A DNA stretch of 64,000 bases. It comes from Poriferisodalis sp965226645. Its GTDB lineage: Bacteria > Actinomycetota > Acidimicrobiia > Acidimicrobiales > Poriferisodalaceae. Both the position numbers and the translations under genes were made by a program. The stretch lies in NCBI GenBank assembly GCA_965226645.1, contig CBDDDL010000003.1:372001-436000 (forward strand). The letters run 5' to 3'. Below are positions 1 to 9,449 of this stretch, in pieces. The notes beneath the pieces are model-generated. The model did not search any database, had not been told where the DNA came from, and was given only the letters and a program-made list of their open reading frames with translations. The first letter of the stretch is position 1; each line of letters starts with the position of its first letter.

Positions 1-1
1 G

Positions 2-229
2 CCATCCGTGGTCGAGCTGGCGCTGCGCGAACGGGCGCCCCACAAGGTCTCGACGTGGGTCCGGGACCTCGCGGCAGCGTTCCACGGCTTCTACCACGAC
101 TGCCCGATCTTGCGAAGCGACGTGCCGCCGCAGCTGCGCGACGCTCGGCTGTGCCTGACCGAGGGCACGCGCATCGGTTTGGCCATCGGCTTGGATCTGC
201 TGGGCGTCGACGCGCCCGAGCAGATGTGA
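2..229 (+). CDS. argS: Arginyl-tRNA synthetase, C-terminal fragment (5' end outside window)
   Basis: Only the last 75 or so codons are present; the reading frame is open from base 2. The visible part is the C-terminal alpha-helical anticodon-binding (DALR) domain of class I arginyl-tRNA synthetase. Its signatures are PHKVSTWVRDLAAAFHGFY and, near the end, RLCLTEGTRIGLAIGLDLLG followed by a short acidic tail ending APEQM. The enzyme charges tRNA-Arg in the cytoplasm. The stop codon lies 12 bp before lysA; an argS-lysA-hom order is common in actinobacteria and suggests co-transcription. The catalytic domain cannot be seen. Confidence 0.93.
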   Translation, partial: PSVVELALRERAPHKVSTWVRDLAAAFHGFYHDCPILRSDVPPQLRDARLCLTEGTRIGLAIGLDLLGVDAPEQM

Positions 230-241
230 GCCCGCCGTGAG

Positions 242-1621
242 GTGGCTGCTGTGAGCTCTGCAACGCCGGGGACGCCCGAGGCGGGCGGCGGCGTGCCCGT
301 GGACGATCCGAGCGGCCCGATCCCGTTCCGGCTGCTGCCTGACACCGCCGACGCATCGTCCGAGGGGCACCTCACTATCGGCGGATGCGACACCGTCGAG
401 CTGGCGGCGGAGTTCGGCACGCCGCTGTTCGTGTACGACGAGGCGCACCTGCGCGCCCGCTGCGCGCAAGCAGTGGCGGCGTTCGATGGGGGAGTGGCCT
501 ACGCCGTCAAGGCGTTCCTGTGCGCGGCCATGGCCCGTCTGGTGGTCTCTGAAGGGATGCACCTTGATGTGGCCAGCATCGGAGAGCTCGAGACCGTGTT
601 GCGGGCCTTCGGAGGCGACAGTGTTGCGGGGCGCGTCGTCATGCACGGCAACAACAAGTCCGCGGCCGAGATCGACCGTGCGCGCCAAGCGAGGGTCGGA
701 CGGATCGTGGTGGATTCGTTCGACGAGCTCGATCTGCTCGACGAATTGCATCGTGCCGACGGCCGGGTGCCCAGGGTGCTCTTGCGAGTGACGCCGGACG
801 TCCGGGCCGAGACTCACGAGTACATCTCGACCGGGCAGGCCGACTCCAAGTTTGGCTTCGGCATCGCGGCAGGTGACGCCGAAGCGGCAGTCGAGCGAGC
901 CTCTTTGGCGACGTCGGTCGAGCTCGCTGGCATCCACTGCCACATCGGCAGCCAAGTCTTTCGGGTCGAAAGCCTCGCTCAGGCTCTGGGCGTCGTCGCT
1001 CAATTTGCCGCCGACGCATTCGACGGCCGCCTCGAGAACCTGCGTGAGCTGTCGATCGGCGGCGGTCTCGGCGTGGCGTACGTCGAATCGGAGACCGCGC
1101 CCAACATCAGCGAGTGGGGGAATGCACTCACCGAGCATTGGCAAGCGCTCTGTGTCCAGTACGGCATGACGGCCCGTTTGACGGCCGAGCCGGGCCGGGC
1201 CATCGCTGCGGGCGCAGCGGTGACGCTCTACACGGTGGGCGCTCGGAAGGATGTGCGCGGTGTGCGCACCTATGCGGCCGTCGACGGCGGCTACGGGGAC
1301 AACCCGCGGCCGATGCTCTACGGCAGCGACTACACCGCGTTCATGCCCGCCCGAGTCGCTGACCCACGGCCTGATCGGGTGCGGCTCGTGGGCAAGCACT
1401 GCGAATCGGGCGATGTGATCGTGCGGTCGGCGCCGGTGCCCGCCGGGCTTGCAACGGGCGACCTGGTGGCGACGCCCGTGACGGGTGCGTACGGCTATTC
1501 GATGGGCGCCCCGTACAACCGCATCGGCCGGCCGGCGGTCGTCTTCGTCGCCGACGGCGCAGCTCGGCTAGTGATTCGGCGCGAAACCGTCGACGACATG
1601 CTCGCGCTCGACATCGGCTGA
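242..1621 (+). CDS. lysA: Diaminopimelate decarboxylase
   Basis: Catalyses the last step of lysine synthesis, PLP-dependent decarboxylation of meso-diaminopimelate to L-lysine. The 459 residues match the family. An N-terminal extension of about 45 residues precedes the alanine-racemase-like barrel. The PLP lysine is K90 in AYAVKAFL. Later come HCHIGSQ, the phosphate-binding GGGLGV and AEPGRA, the substrate-site CESGD and the C-terminal YGYSMGAPYNR. The GTG start at 242 leaves 12 bp after argS; a second in-frame GTG four codons later is possible. Downstream hom and thrC share the aspartate-family role. A GC hairpin overlaps the stop. Confidence 0.95.
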   Translation: MAAVSSATPGTPEAGGGVPVDDPSGPIPFRLLPDTADASSEGHLTIGGCDTVELAAEFGTPLFVYDEAHLRARCAQAVAAFDGGVAYAVKAFLCAAMARLVVSEGMHLDVASIGELETVLRAFGGDSVAGRVVMHGNNKSAAEIDRARQARVGRIVVDSFDELDLLDELHRADGRVPRVLLRVTPDVRAETHEYISTGQADSKFGFGIAAGDAEAAVERASLATSVELAGIHCHIGSQVFRVESLAQALGVVAQFAADAFDGRLENLRELSIGGGLGVAYVESETAPNISEWGNALTEHWQALCVQYGMTARLTAEPGRAIAAGAAVTLYTVGARKDVRGVRTYAAVDGGYGDNPRPMLYGSDYTAFMPARVADPRPDRVRLVGKHCESGDVIVRSAPVPAGLATGDLVATPVTGAYGYSMGAPYNRIGRPAVVFVADGAARLVIRRETVDDMLALDIG

Positions 1622-1640
1622 CCGGCCAGATCTGCCGGTC
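1620..1640 (+). terminator. GC hairpin at the lysA stop, no U-tract
   Basis: GACCGGC and GCCGGTC form a perfect 7-bp stem around a 7-base loop, starting on the last base of the lysA stop codon. No T-run follows, so this is not a standard intrinsic terminator. It could be a weak terminator or an mRNA-stabilising 3' end. Confidence 0.35.
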
Positions 1641-1687
1641 GCGGCCTTCGCTTCGAAACCGCTGCTGGGCCGTTGCCGCAGTGCCGG

Positions 1688-1693
1688 TACCGT
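1688..1693 (+). promoter_or_regulatory. -10 hexamer TACCGT for leaderless hom
   Basis: TACCGT ends 7 bases before the hom GTG and no Shine-Dalgarno lies between. That spacing places the transcription start at or next to the start codon. No convincing -35 is visible. It is one of about a dozen such arrangements in the window. Confidence 0.5.
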
Positions 1694-1700
1694 TTCGGCC

Positions 1701-3050
1701 GTGTCCCAGCCCGATTCCACCTCAGCCGACAAACCAGCCGCGGACACCCACGCGACCCGGCTCGTGCGCGTCGGCATCCTGGGCTGCGGCAACGTCGGGG
1801 GATCACTCGTCGCGCTGCTCCAGCGCGAAGCAGACCACCTGGCGGAACGCACGTCGTTGCGGTTCGAGGTCACGCGGGTTGCGGTGCGCAATCTCAGCGC
1901 GGAACGCATCGTCGAATTGGGTGACGGTGTGCTCACCCGCGACAGCGAGTCGCTGGTGACCGCCGATGACGTGGACGTGGTGGTGGAAGCAATGGGCGGC
2001 ATCGAGCCGGCGCGCCACCTCGTGACTGCGGCTCTCGATGCGGGCAAGCCCGTCGTGACGGCCAACAAGGAGCTCATCGCCAATGTCGGCGAGGAGCTGT
2101 TCGCTGCCGCGAGCCGAAGCGGCGTGGACTTGGCCTTCGAAGCGGCGGTCGCGGGCGGCATTCCGCTCATTGGCGTGCTGCGTAACTCGCTTATCGGCGA
2201 GCGCATCACTTCTGTCATGGGGATCGTCAACGGGACGACCAACTTCATCCTCACGAAGATGACCGAGGACGGCGCCGATTACGCCGACGTTCTGCGCGAA
2301 GCGCAGCAACTGGGCTACGCCGAGGCCGATCCGACCGCTGATGTCGAGGGATTCGATGCCGGAGCCAAGGCGGCGATCCTGGCAATGACCGCGTTCGGCG
2401 CCAAGGTCGTGGCGGGCGACGTCTACGCCGAGGGCATCAGCGGGATCTCACGCGGCGACATCGACGCAGCCGCTCGCATGGGCCATGTGATCAAGCTGCT
2501 CGCGGTGGCCGAACGGCAGGACGGCGAGATTGCGGTGCGAGTGCACCCCGCAATGGTCCCCGCCGGGCATCCGCTCGCATCGGTGCGTGACGCGTTCAAT
2601 GCCGTGTTCCTCCAGGGCGAAGCCGTCGACGACTTGATGCTCTACGGGCGGGGTGCGGGCGGATTTCCGACAGCGAGCGCCATGCTCGGCGACGTCATTG
2701 CGGTGTCACAGAATCTGCGCCGCGGCGTGTGCGACGGCTTCGGACCGCTGGCACCGGCTCGGATCCGGCCCATCGACGAGACCCACACTGCCTTCCATCT
2801 GCAACTCGACGTGGCCGATGCTCCGGGTGTGCTGGCCGCGGTCGCCGGCGTGTTCGGCGAGCACGGCGTTTCGATTCGCTCGGTCGAGCAGACCGCGAGC
2901 GGTACCGACGGTCGATCCGACAGCACCGCGCACCTTGAGTTCATCACTCACCGGGCACGGGAGGCTGACGTGGCCTCCACACTGCGTGATCTGCGCAATC
3001 TTGATGTTGTGCGAGGCGTTGGCACGTCGATCCGCGTGATCGGCGAGTAG
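1701..3050 (+). CDS. hom: Homoserine dehydrogenase
   Basis: NAD(P)-dependent reduction of aspartate semialdehyde to homoserine, the branch point to threonine and methionine. The 449 residues give the usual monofunctional layout. A nucleotide-binding motif GILGCGNVGGS lies about 30 residues in. The catalytic domain carries VTANKEL, GIVNGTTNFIL and YAEADPTADVEG. A C-terminal ACT domain (from about residue 365, FHLQLDVADAPGVLAAVAGV) suggests feedback control by threonine. The GTG start follows a -10 element and no ribosome site, so the mRNA is probably leaderless. thrC follows after 51 bp. Confidence 0.95.
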   Translation: MSQPDSTSADKPAADTHATRLVRVGILGCGNVGGSLVALLQREADHLAERTSLRFEVTRVAVRNLSAERIVELGDGVLTRDSESLVTADDVDVVVEAMGGIEPARHLVTAALDAGKPVVTANKELIANVGEELFAAASRSGVDLAFEAAVAGGIPLIGVLRNSLIGERITSVMGIVNGTTNFILTKMTEDGADYADVLREAQQLGYAEADPTADVEGFDAGAKAAILAMTAFGAKVVAGDVYAEGISGISRGDIDAAARMGHVIKLLAVAERQDGEIAVRVHPAMVPAGHPLASVRDAFNAVFLQGEAVDDLMLYGRGAGGFPTASAMLGDVIAVSQNLRRGVCDGFGPLAPARIRPIDETHTAFHLQLDVADAPGVLAAVAGVFGEHGVSIRSVEQTASGTDGRSDSTAHLEFITHRAREADVASTLRDLRNLDVVRGVGTSIRVIGE

Positions 3051-3101
3051 CGGCAATCGGGCAGCGGCGCCCCGACCCGAGATGCCCAAGAGGAGACGAT
3101 C

Positions 3102-4502
3102 GTGCGGTATGTGAGCACTCGGGGCGACGCTCCGGTCCTCGGCTTCGGCGATGTGCTGCTGGAGGGCTTGGCCGTCGACGGCGGGCTGTACGTGCCCCAC
3201 GAGCTGCCTTCACTCAGCAAGGCCGACCTGGCGGACTTCGCGGGCCTCGAGTACCACGAAGTAGCGACGAGGGTGCTTGCCCCGTTCGTGGCGCCGTCAA
3301 TGTCGGCTGACGAACTCGCAACGCTCGCCGAGGACGCATACGCCACGTTCTCGCACCCCGACGTCGTGCCGACCAACCGGCTTCGGGGCGGGGAGCACTT
3401 GGTCGAGCTGTTCTGGGGACCGACGTTGTCGTTCAAGGACGTTGCGCTGCAGCTACTGGGCCGGCTGTTCGAACACGAGCTGGCACGCCGCGGCACGACG
3501 ATGACGATTGTGGGCGCCACGTCGGGCGACACCGGCTCGGCGGCCATCGAGGCATGCCGCGACCGTGCGGGCATCGAGTTGGTGATGCTGCATCCGGCGG
3601 GTCGTGTCACCGACGTCCAACGGCGCCAGATGACCACGGTGGACAGCCCCAACATTCACAACGTGGCCATCGACGGCACTTTCGACGACTGCCAGGACTT
3701 GGTGAAGGCCCTGTTCGCGGACCGGCCGTTCCGCGCGCGGATGCGCCTGGGCGCGGTCAACAGCATCAACTGGGCCCGAGTTGCGGCCCAGACCGTCTAC
3801 TACGTGACCACCGCGGTGAGGCTGGGCGCTCCCAGCCAGCAAGTCTCCTTCTGTGTGCCGACGGGCAACTTCGGCAATGTGCTGGCCGGGGACTTCGCTC
3901 GCCGCATGGGCGTGCCGATCGACCGGCTCGTGGTTGCCACGAACCACAACGACATCCTGACTCGCACACACCGCACTGGCGAGATGGCCATCACCGAGGT
4001 GCGTCCGTCGACGAGCCGCGCCATGGACATTCAGGTGTCGAGCAACTTCGAGCGCCTGCTGTTCGAGCTGGGCGGTCGCCGCGGCGCTGCGCTGGCCGCC
4101 GACATGGCGCGCTTCCGAGCCGAGGATTCCTTGGAGCTGGCGCCAGACGTACTCGCTGACCTGCGGGTGGGCTTCGATGCCGGCTCGGCGAGCGAAGACG
4201 AGGTGGCCGCCATGATCGCTGCCGTCGACGACGCCGACGGCAGGCTCATCGACCCGCACACGGCGGTCGCGCTGACGGTGGCGCGCCGCGACGCTCCGTC
4301 CGGCGGATGGACCTCGCCCGTCGCCGTCATGTCCACGGCCCATCCCGCGAAGTTCGGTGAGGCCGTAGTCGACGCCACCGGCCGCCAACCCGAGCTGCCG
4401 CCGGAGCTGGCTGCTCTCGCCGACCGCAACGAGCATCTCACAGCGCTTCCCAACGACCTCGACACCCTGCGCGACTTCGTCACTGTCCGCTGCACTCGCT
4501 GA
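3102..4502 (+). CDS. thrC: Threonine synthase
   Basis: Converts O-phosphohomoserine to threonine with PLP. At 466 residues with an N-terminal RYVSTRGDAPVLGFGDVLLEG it belongs to the long (E. coli/yeast-like) class. The PLP lysine is K112 in LSFKDVALQ, and the phosphate-cradle ATSGDTGSAA and FCVPTGNFGN motifs are intact. The GTG start has AGGAGA 6-7 bases upstream. The homoserine kinase gene thrB that commonly follows thrC in actinobacteria is absent here; the broken RCC1-repeat gene occupies that place. Confidence 0.95.
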   Translation: MRYVSTRGDAPVLGFGDVLLEGLAVDGGLYVPHELPSLSKADLADFAGLEYHEVATRVLAPFVAPSMSADELATLAEDAYATFSHPDVVPTNRLRGGEHLVELFWGPTLSFKDVALQLLGRLFEHELARRGTTMTIVGATSGDTGSAAIEACRDRAGIELVMLHPAGRVTDVQRRQMTTVDSPNIHNVAIDGTFDDCQDLVKALFADRPFRARMRLGAVNSINWARVAAQTVYYVTTAVRLGAPSQQVSFCVPTGNFGNVLAGDFARRMGVPIDRLVVATNHNDILTRTHRTGEMAITEVRPSTSRAMDIQVSSNFERLLFELGGRRGAALAADMARFRAEDSLELAPDVLADLRVGFDAGSASEDEVAAMIAAVDDADGRLIDPHTAVALTVARRDAPSGGWTSPVAVMSTAHPAKFGEAVVDATGRQPELPPELAALADRNEHLTALPNDLDTLRDFVTVRCTR

Positions 4503-4779
4503 GACAAGCTCTCGAACAGGCAGCGTTGGGTTGATTACCCGTGCCGAAATGTGTTCATGATTGACGGAGACCGACTGAGGCGTATTTCGGGCGAGGTGTG
4601 GATGCGCTAGAGAAGGTGTGCAATGCGACGGTTCGGAATTGGTTGCGGGGCACTTCTGGTGGTGCTGGGTGTGCTGATGCCCGTGGCATCGAGCGCCCAA
4701 TCTGTCAACGGACCTGCGCCGGAAGCTCCGGGCTCGCCGACGAACTCAGCTCCTTCGTGGCGCGTGTGGGGACGATCAG

Positions 4780-4985
4780 CACGAGCACGCCTATACGGGC
4801 AGCCCGTGGTGCCACAACGATCACACGGCCGAGAACGGTGATTGCCGCATTCATCGGCCTGACGGCACCCATGCGGACGGCCGCCATACGCACATCTACA
4901 CGGGCAGCGCGTGGTGCCATAACGATCACACAGTTGACAACGACGATTGCCGTACTCATCGATCTGACGGCACGCACGAGCGCCG
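4780..4985 (+). repeat. Two tandem Cys/His-rich repeats in the N-terminus of the RCC1 gene
   Basis: Two copies of a roughly 40-residue unit with the pattern YTGS-x-WCHNDHT-x5-DCR-x-HR-x-DGTH. In this frame (offset from the rest of the gene) most differences between copies fall at third codon positions, for example TAT/TAC, CAC/CAT, CGC/CGT and CGG/CGA. That supports this frame as the one that was translated. The Cys/His spacing suggests metal binding, which is inference. Confidence 0.6.
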
Positions 4986-5413
4986 CCTGTGCAGACCCGA
5001 TCCGGCGACCTCGCCGGTGTCGGCGCCGCGAAGTACATCATGCTTGCGCCTGGCGGTTCGCATGCCTGCGGCCTGCAGGTCGAGGGGACGATCGGTTGCT
5101 GGGGTTCGAGCGGTGTCGGCCAGACCGATGCTCCGACGGGTACCTTCCGGTCGCTCGAGTCCGGTGGCAGTCACACGTGCGCCGTGCGCACCAATGGCAC
5201 CCTCGAGTGCTGGGGTTGGAACGAGCAGGGTCAATCGGAACCTCCCGACGGTGCGTTTGCCGCAGTGTCCTCAGGCCCTGCGCACTCCTGCGGCCAGCGA
5301 GTCGATGGCACGGTCGCATGCTGGGGCGACAACGACAGAGGCGAGTCGGACGCGCCGGCCGGACGATTCACAGCCGTTGAGGCTGTCTGGGACGCAACGT
5401 GCGGCCTGACCAT

Positions 5414-5454
5414 CCGCGGTGAGGGTTGAGTGTTCCGCGGTGAGGTTGAGTGTT
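5414..5454 (+). repeat. Tandem 21/20-bp duplication that creates an in-frame stop
   Basis: Copy 1 (5414-5434, 21 bp) and copy 2 (5435-5454, 20 bp) are identical except for one extra G in copy 1 (GAGGGTTGAG against GAGGTTGAG). Together they add 21 bp, so the frame is kept, but copy 1 now reads GGT-TGA and stops at 5427-5429. Removing copy 1 restores an intact RCC1 unit IRGEVECWGG. Confidence 0.9.
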
Positions 5455-7881
5455 GGGGGGGCAACTTCATCGGGCGGAGAGGTGCACCCGCCGGGCCGTT
5501 CTCAGTCATGTCGGTCAGTGATGACGGCGGCGTGGTTTGCGGATTACGCGACGACGGCACGGCAGAGTGCTGGGGTCGCGACTATGCGCCTGTCTCCGAG
5601 CCGCCGTCTGGGGAGTTCACCACGATTGAGGCGAGCGGGTTCCACGCGTGCGGGCTGCGAGTTGACGGCACGGTCGACTGCTGGGGCAAGGATGATCTGG
5701 GCCAATCGTCAGCACTGGCAGGACGGTTCAAGGCGATCACGGTGGGCAACGATCATTCGTGTGCTGTGCGCGTGGACGGAGCCGTCTCCTGCTGGGGGAA
5801 TATGAAGGAATCCCAGGCCCAGTCTCCGGCCGGGCAATTCACCGACGTAGTTACCCGGTGGGACCAGAACTGCGGCTTGCGCATCGACGGTGCCGTCGTG
5901 TGCTGGGGCGCGGGCTACGACCGCCGCGATATCGCACCTGGGGGCAGGTTCAAGTCGATCGGCACCGGCGACTGGCACGCTTGCGGAGTACGTGACGGCG
6001 GCGCAATCGAGTGCTGGGGTCGAAATTTTGAGAATCAGCTCAATGCACCCGAAGGCCGCTTCACCTCGATCGGCGGTGGCACGTACCACTCGTGCGCGCT
6101 GTCTGTTGAGGGCAGCGCCACCTGCTGGGGCGAGTTCGGCACTCCCGAAGCCCCCGGCTTCTACAGCCCAGAGGAATCGTTCAGCTCTCTCGACTCTGGA
6201 GGCGGACGCTCGTGCGGCCTCCGCGCCAACGGGACTGTCCTGTGTTGGAGGGACAAGGGCCCGGTGGACGCGCCCTCGAAGCAGTTCTCGTCGATTTCCG
6301 TCGGTGTGGGGCATTCGTGCGGCGTCCTGACCAGTGGAGAGATCGAGTGCTGGGACTCCAACGGCCGCGGCCAAGCCGAGCCGCCATCGGGGCAGTTCCG
6401 GTCAGTTTCAGCGGGCGAAGGGCTGTCGTGCGGATTGCGCACCGATCGCACCGCGACGTGCTGGGGCTGGAACCTATGGGGACAAGCAGAGGCACCCGCG
6501 GGTCTGTTCACCCAGGTGGTTGCAGGAGCTTGGCACGCCTGCGCCCTCCGCCCCGACGGCGGAATCGTGTGCTGGGGCGACAACAACGAGGGAGAACTCG
6601 AGGCGCCAGACGGCAGATTTGCTCATCTCGTCATCGGCCGCAATTTCGCATGTGCATTGCGAGCGGAGGGAACCGCGGAGTGCTGGGGCAACGGCGGTCG
6701 CGGCAGGTTTGCGCCCGCCCAGGAGGCTGCAGCGCCGGCGACGACACTGGCCGATGCACGCGCGCTGATAGATGTCAGTCTCACCCATGCCTGCAGGCTG
6801 GACGGTGACGGAACGATGACGTGCTGGGGAAACGTCCATGCTCAGCCGCCGTCATCGCAGTTCTCGACGCTGGCGGTAGGCGACGGGTTCTCCTGTGGCC
6901 TGCGCGCCAATGGCGCCATGACGTGCACGGGAGCGCTCGGCGAGATCGCCTTCGACGGCGGAGGTCGTCGTTACAAGTCGATCTCGGCCGGGACGTCCAT
7001 GCTGTGTGCGCTTGGCGTCGACAGCGGGGTCGCCTGCTGGACACGTGAGGATTGGGGATCCCATATTGCCGCGCCCGACGGCTCCTTCGTCTTTGTGGCG
7101 GTCGGTCACCAATCTGGCTGTGGGATTCGCGACGACGGTTCGGTGGATTGCTGGGATTACTTGTCGACGGAGAATGGCCTCAATCAGGTCAACCCACCGG
7201 CCGGGACCGTTCACGACAGTCTCGGTCGCACCGGACGGAGTTCTGGCGTGCGGCATCCGCGAGAATCAGACCGCTGCCTGTTGGGGTGATGACCATTTCA
7301 GCCGGACCAGGGTTCCTCATGGCCGCTACACGCAGCTTGCCATCGGCCGGAATCACGTCTGCGCGCTGCGTGCAACGGGCGACGCCGAGTGCTGGGGCAA
7401 CGGGGCGTTTCCAGGAGGGCAACCGCCGGACGACCGCTTTATCGCGATTGCTGCTGGGCACGATCACACCTGCGGTCTGAGGCCGAATCGAACGCTGGTG
7501 TGCTGGGGCGATAACGACCAAGGACAGACCAAGGCGCCCAGCGGCAATTTCATTGCGCTGGTGTCCACGGGTGACCGCACGTGCGCACTGCAAGCCAACC
7601 GATCCGCCGTGTGCTGGGGCAAAGGGTTCTCATAGCCCCCGCGCCGCTTCCGCACGAAACGGAAATCTGAACGGCTGCATTGCCTCCGACAGCGACCAGT
7701 AGCCGTCGGGAATCGCCGCCGATAACGTCGGCGTTGATCAACGGTTTCCCAGTGCAGGGCTCGCTCGGGCGTCACGGGACCGGATCGCTGGGTCGAGCGC
7801 CGCAGCTCGGCACAGGCAACGCAGAATCACGTCGCGGACCGAGCGGCGTCGCGAGAGCAGACGAGAGCTTCTGAGGTAGCC

Positions 7882-9291
7882 ATGTCGGACATGCCGGATC
7901 GTGCCTTGCTGGAGGCCAAGGAGCGCGATGAGCTGCTCCAGATCGCCGCTGCGCTCGGGATCGAGGTGGTGCCGCGTGCCCGCAAGAGCACGATCATCAG
8001 CGCCATCCTCGTGCCGGACGGTGCAAGCAGTACCGGGGGCGGTGAGACGGAGGGTTCGACCGAAGTCGTGGCCGACACTTCTGCGGTCACCACACGAACC
8101 CGCACACCGGCGCCGCCGACCGACGCTCGCCCGTCAACCCGCGTTGACTCCGCAGCGGCAGAGCCACCCGCCGAAGAAGCGCAGAGCCCGTCGGACGCAT
8201 CTGACAACGATGTGGAACCGGCCGGCGAGGGATCCGGGCCGGATGCGCTCGTGGCTGAGGAAGGCAACCGTCGAAGCCGCCGCCGCGGACGGCCTCGTGA
8301 CGACGGACCGATCCTCGGCGAGACCGTCCACTGCGATGGCCTGCTGGATCTGCGCGACGAGGGCTACGGCTTTCTGCGCACCAATGGCCCGCTGCCTTCG
8401 GCCGATGATGTCTACATCGCGGCCCGGCAGGTGCGCCAGTACGACCTTCGTCGCGGCGACCGCATCACCGGCGTCAGCCGGCCCGCTGCCCGCAGCGAGC
8501 GCAATCCGGCACTGCTGCGGCTTGACACGCTCAATGGCGAACTGCCGACCGACGAGCCGGATCGCCCGCTCTTTGAGAGTCTGACACCGGTGTTACCGGC
8601 CGACGCGTTGGCTCTAGCGGAGTCTCGATCTGATGAGCCTCTCGCGAGCGTCGATGAGCGCGCACTCATCGGACTCGGCAGCCGAGGTGTGCTCGTCGCG
8701 ACGGGAACGCGGTCGGCTTCGCCTTTGATCGGCGCACTCGCGGGTGCCATCGGGGATCGCCATCCCGACGTGCACCTGATCGTCCTGCTGATCGAAGAAC
8801 GACCCGAAGACGCCACCGAGCTGACGCGCCGCCTCGAGACCTCGGGAGAGGTCCTGGCCTCCACCTTCGACCGGCCGCCTGAAGAGCACATCGCCGTGGC
8901 AGAGCTCACCCTCGAGCGAACCAAGCGCATGGCCGAGGCTGGCGCAGATGTTGTGGTCCTCTTCGACGGTCTGACACGGCTGGCTCGTGCGTACGCAGCG
9001 AGCAGCAACGGACGCAATCAACCCGCTGACGGACTGGGTGCGGCCATTGCCTCGACGCTGAGGTTCTTCGGCGGAGCACGGAACCTGGAGGAGGCCGGTT
9101 CGATCACGATGATCGCGACGGTACGTACTTCGACCGGAAACCCGACGGACGACTTGGTGGCGGCCCGTCTTCGCGAAGCTGCGAATTCCGAGATCGCGCT
9201 CGCGGACGGCTTCCCGGACGCAGAAGCAGTCCGTTCCGCGGGGATCGCACTCGACATCGAGCAGAGCTACAGCCTGGGCGATCATCGCTGA
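7882..9291 (+). CDS. rho: Rho-family protein without a functional P-loop, C-terminally short
   Basis: Occupies the usual rho position upstream of rpmE and prfA. Residues 8-45 resemble the Rho N-terminal helical domain, 46-140 are an acidic/basic low-complexity insert, and 145-235 form the RNA-binding cold-shock domain (DEGYGFLRTNG, RPLFESLTPVLP). The ATPase fold continues with LLIEERPEDATEL, GEVLASTFDRPPEEH, the Walker B-like VVVLFDGLTRLARAYA and RFFGGARNLEEAGSITMIAT. The Walker A loop is lost: where Rho has PPKAGKT this protein has TGTRSAS (residues 274-280), so the lysine is alanine (A279). The R-loop GTGNMEL is replaced by EAANSEI, and the protein ends about 60 residues early, without the arginine-finger segment. 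As an ATP-driven terminator it should be inactive. RNA binding could remain. Confidence 0.85.
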   Translation: MSDMPDRALLEAKERDELLQIAAALGIEVVPRARKSTIISAILVPDGASSTGGGETEGSTEVVADTSAVTTRTRTPAPPTDARPSTRVDSAAAEPPAEEAQSPSDASDNDVEPAGEGSGPDALVAEEGNRRSRRRGRPRDDGPILGETVHCDGLLDLRDEGYGFLRTNGPLPSADDVYIAARQVRQYDLRRGDRITGVSRPAARSERNPALLRLDTLNGELPTDEPDRPLFESLTPVLPADALALAESRSDEPLASVDERALIGLGSRGVLVATGTRSASPLIGALAGAIGDRHPDVHLIVLLIEERPEDATELTRRLETSGEVLASTFDRPPEEHIAVAELTLERTKRMAEAGADVVVLFDGLTRLARAYAASSNGRNQPADGLGAAIASTLRFFGGARNLEEAGSITMIATVRTSTGNPTDDLVAARLREAANSEIALADGFPDAEAVRSAGIALDIEQSYSLGDHR

Positions 9292-9449
9292 TTCGCGTCC
9301 TGACCCGTGTGTGCCGACCGCCGCCGGGGTCACGATCGCCGGTGTGTGGTTGTAATCGTCATGCCGCTGCCGCCACACTGGTTGCTCCTCACAGCCCCAG
9401 CACAGCGGCGAGGCACCCCATCGACCGGCCTGATGCCGCGGAGAACACC

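Larger units (their letters stand above)
4623..7635 (+). pseudogene. Secreted RCC1-repeat protein, broken by three frameshifts and one in-frame stop
   Basis: A signal peptide (MRRFGIGCGALLVVLGVLMP, cleavage near ASSAQS) starts in one frame. An extra base in a G-run near 4770 moves the frame by +1 into two Cys/His-rich repeats (about 4780-4985). A missing base near 4990 restores the first frame. Then follow 23 RCC1-type units of 35-40 residues with the signature H-x-CGLR-x-DGT-x-x-CWG, enough for about three seven-bladed propellers. An in-frame TGA at 5427-5429 interrupts unit 4. An extra A near 7211 shifts the last four units by +1. Function is unknown; bacterial RCC1-repeat proteins of this kind are usually secreted. 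It could be a true pseudogene or a gene carrying sequence errors. Confidence 0.8.
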
